This document shows, in pieces, positions 63,978 to 64,000 of a DNA stretch of 64,000 bases (the first letter of the stretch is position 1; every line of letters starts with the position of its first letter). The DNA is from Microbacterium terregens (lineage in GTDB: Bacteria; Pseudomonadota; Alphaproteobacteria; Sphingomonadales; Sphingomonadaceae). The notes beneath the pieces are model-generated. The model had not been told where the DNA came from. It made no database searches and was given only the letters and a program-made list of their open reading frames with translations. The position numbers were made by a program, and so were the translations under genes. The DNA lies in the NCBI RefSeq assembly GCF_027922045.1, contig NZ_BSEX01000004.1:358444-422443 (forward strand), given 5' to 3'.

Positions 63978-64000
63978 AGCTTTTCGGTGAGTTCGGGGAC
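63974..64000 (-). CDS. possible 3' end of an unidentified minus-strand gene
   Basis: The last 24 bases before the window edge read, on the minus strand, VPELTEKL followed by TAA at 63974-63976. Only eight residues are visible, too few to name a product. The hairpin overlapping the stop supports a gene end. Treat as tentative. Confidence 0.4.
   Translation of the reverse strand, partial: VPELTEKL

Overview
This 64 kb window is a high-GC stretch of chromosome from an alphaproteobacterium, most likely a sphingomonad. Four things point there. An mnmE-mnmG-rsmG-parA-parB cluster and a hemE-hemJ-rho cluster sit beside an origin-like region between hemE and ppsR, which is the Caulobacter-type origin layout. 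A membrane-anchored CycM-type cytochrome c and a Mic60-like gene behind hemC-hemD are alphaproteobacterial traits. There is a CDC48-family AAA ATPase, and the intergenic palindromic repeats look like those scattered through sphingomonad genomes. Apart from the repeats I see no insertion sequence, prophage, CRISPR array or obvious horizontally acquired island, so this is core chromosome.

Layout. 1-5.5 kb: the 3' part of pheA, a cytochrome c, a tsaD-gpsA-VOC operon and the divergent hemC-hemD pair. 5.5-11.9 kb: Mic60-like protein, glutaryl-CoA dehydrogenase, a palindromic repeat, gamma-carbonic-anhydrase-like and DUF72 genes, tRNA-Gly(GCC), and a four-gene operon (thioredoxin-TPR protein, Lon N-domain protein, Trm112-like protein, unknown 129 aa protein). 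11.9-18.4 kb: UbiH-like hydroxylase, FtsK, LolA-like protein, exonuclease III, RibA. 18.4-29 kb: the origin-proximal block, nearly all on the minus strand (parB, parA, rsmG, mnmG, mnmE, terC, rho, hemJ, hemE). About 28.94-29.24 kb: putative oriC. 29.2-38.5 kb: the opposite arm, nearly all on the plus strand (ppsR, maf, aroE, coaE, dnaQ, hpf, ptsN, thioesterase, SleB, MmcB, SCO, YcgN, metalloprotease). 38.5-52 kb: PBP1A, msrB, methyltransferase, CDC48, LysR regulator, cyclophilin, mgtE, periplasmic msrA, aminotransferase and a PabB-PabC fusion. 52-64 kb: MBL hydrolase, the rpmF-plsX-fabH-ihfA-merR run, sixA, DinG-like helicase, bestrophin-like protein, class I lysyl-tRNA synthetase, nhaA, acylphosphatase and a repeat-rich end.

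How it fits together. Genes on both sides of the putative oriC point away from it, as expected for co-orientation with replication. The ParB/ParA segregation genes lie about 9 kb from the origin. Three parS-like 16-mers lie on the same side: in hemD, in rsmG and between mnmG and mnmE. Replication initiation, segregation, FtsK-dependent chromosome processing and tetrapyrrole synthesis (hemC, hemD, hemE, hemJ) are therefore clustered. Many neighbours overlap by 4 bp (ATGA, GTGA or TTGA), so translational coupling is common here.

No clearly undescribed multi-gene system is visible. The observations most worth following are the origin with its dense GANTC sites, the parS site buried in hemD, a possible small RNA ending upstream of the CDC48 gene, the Mic60-like gene, and the families of extragenic palindromes. 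Coordinates come from reading the sequence. Product names come from recognising family motifs without any database search.
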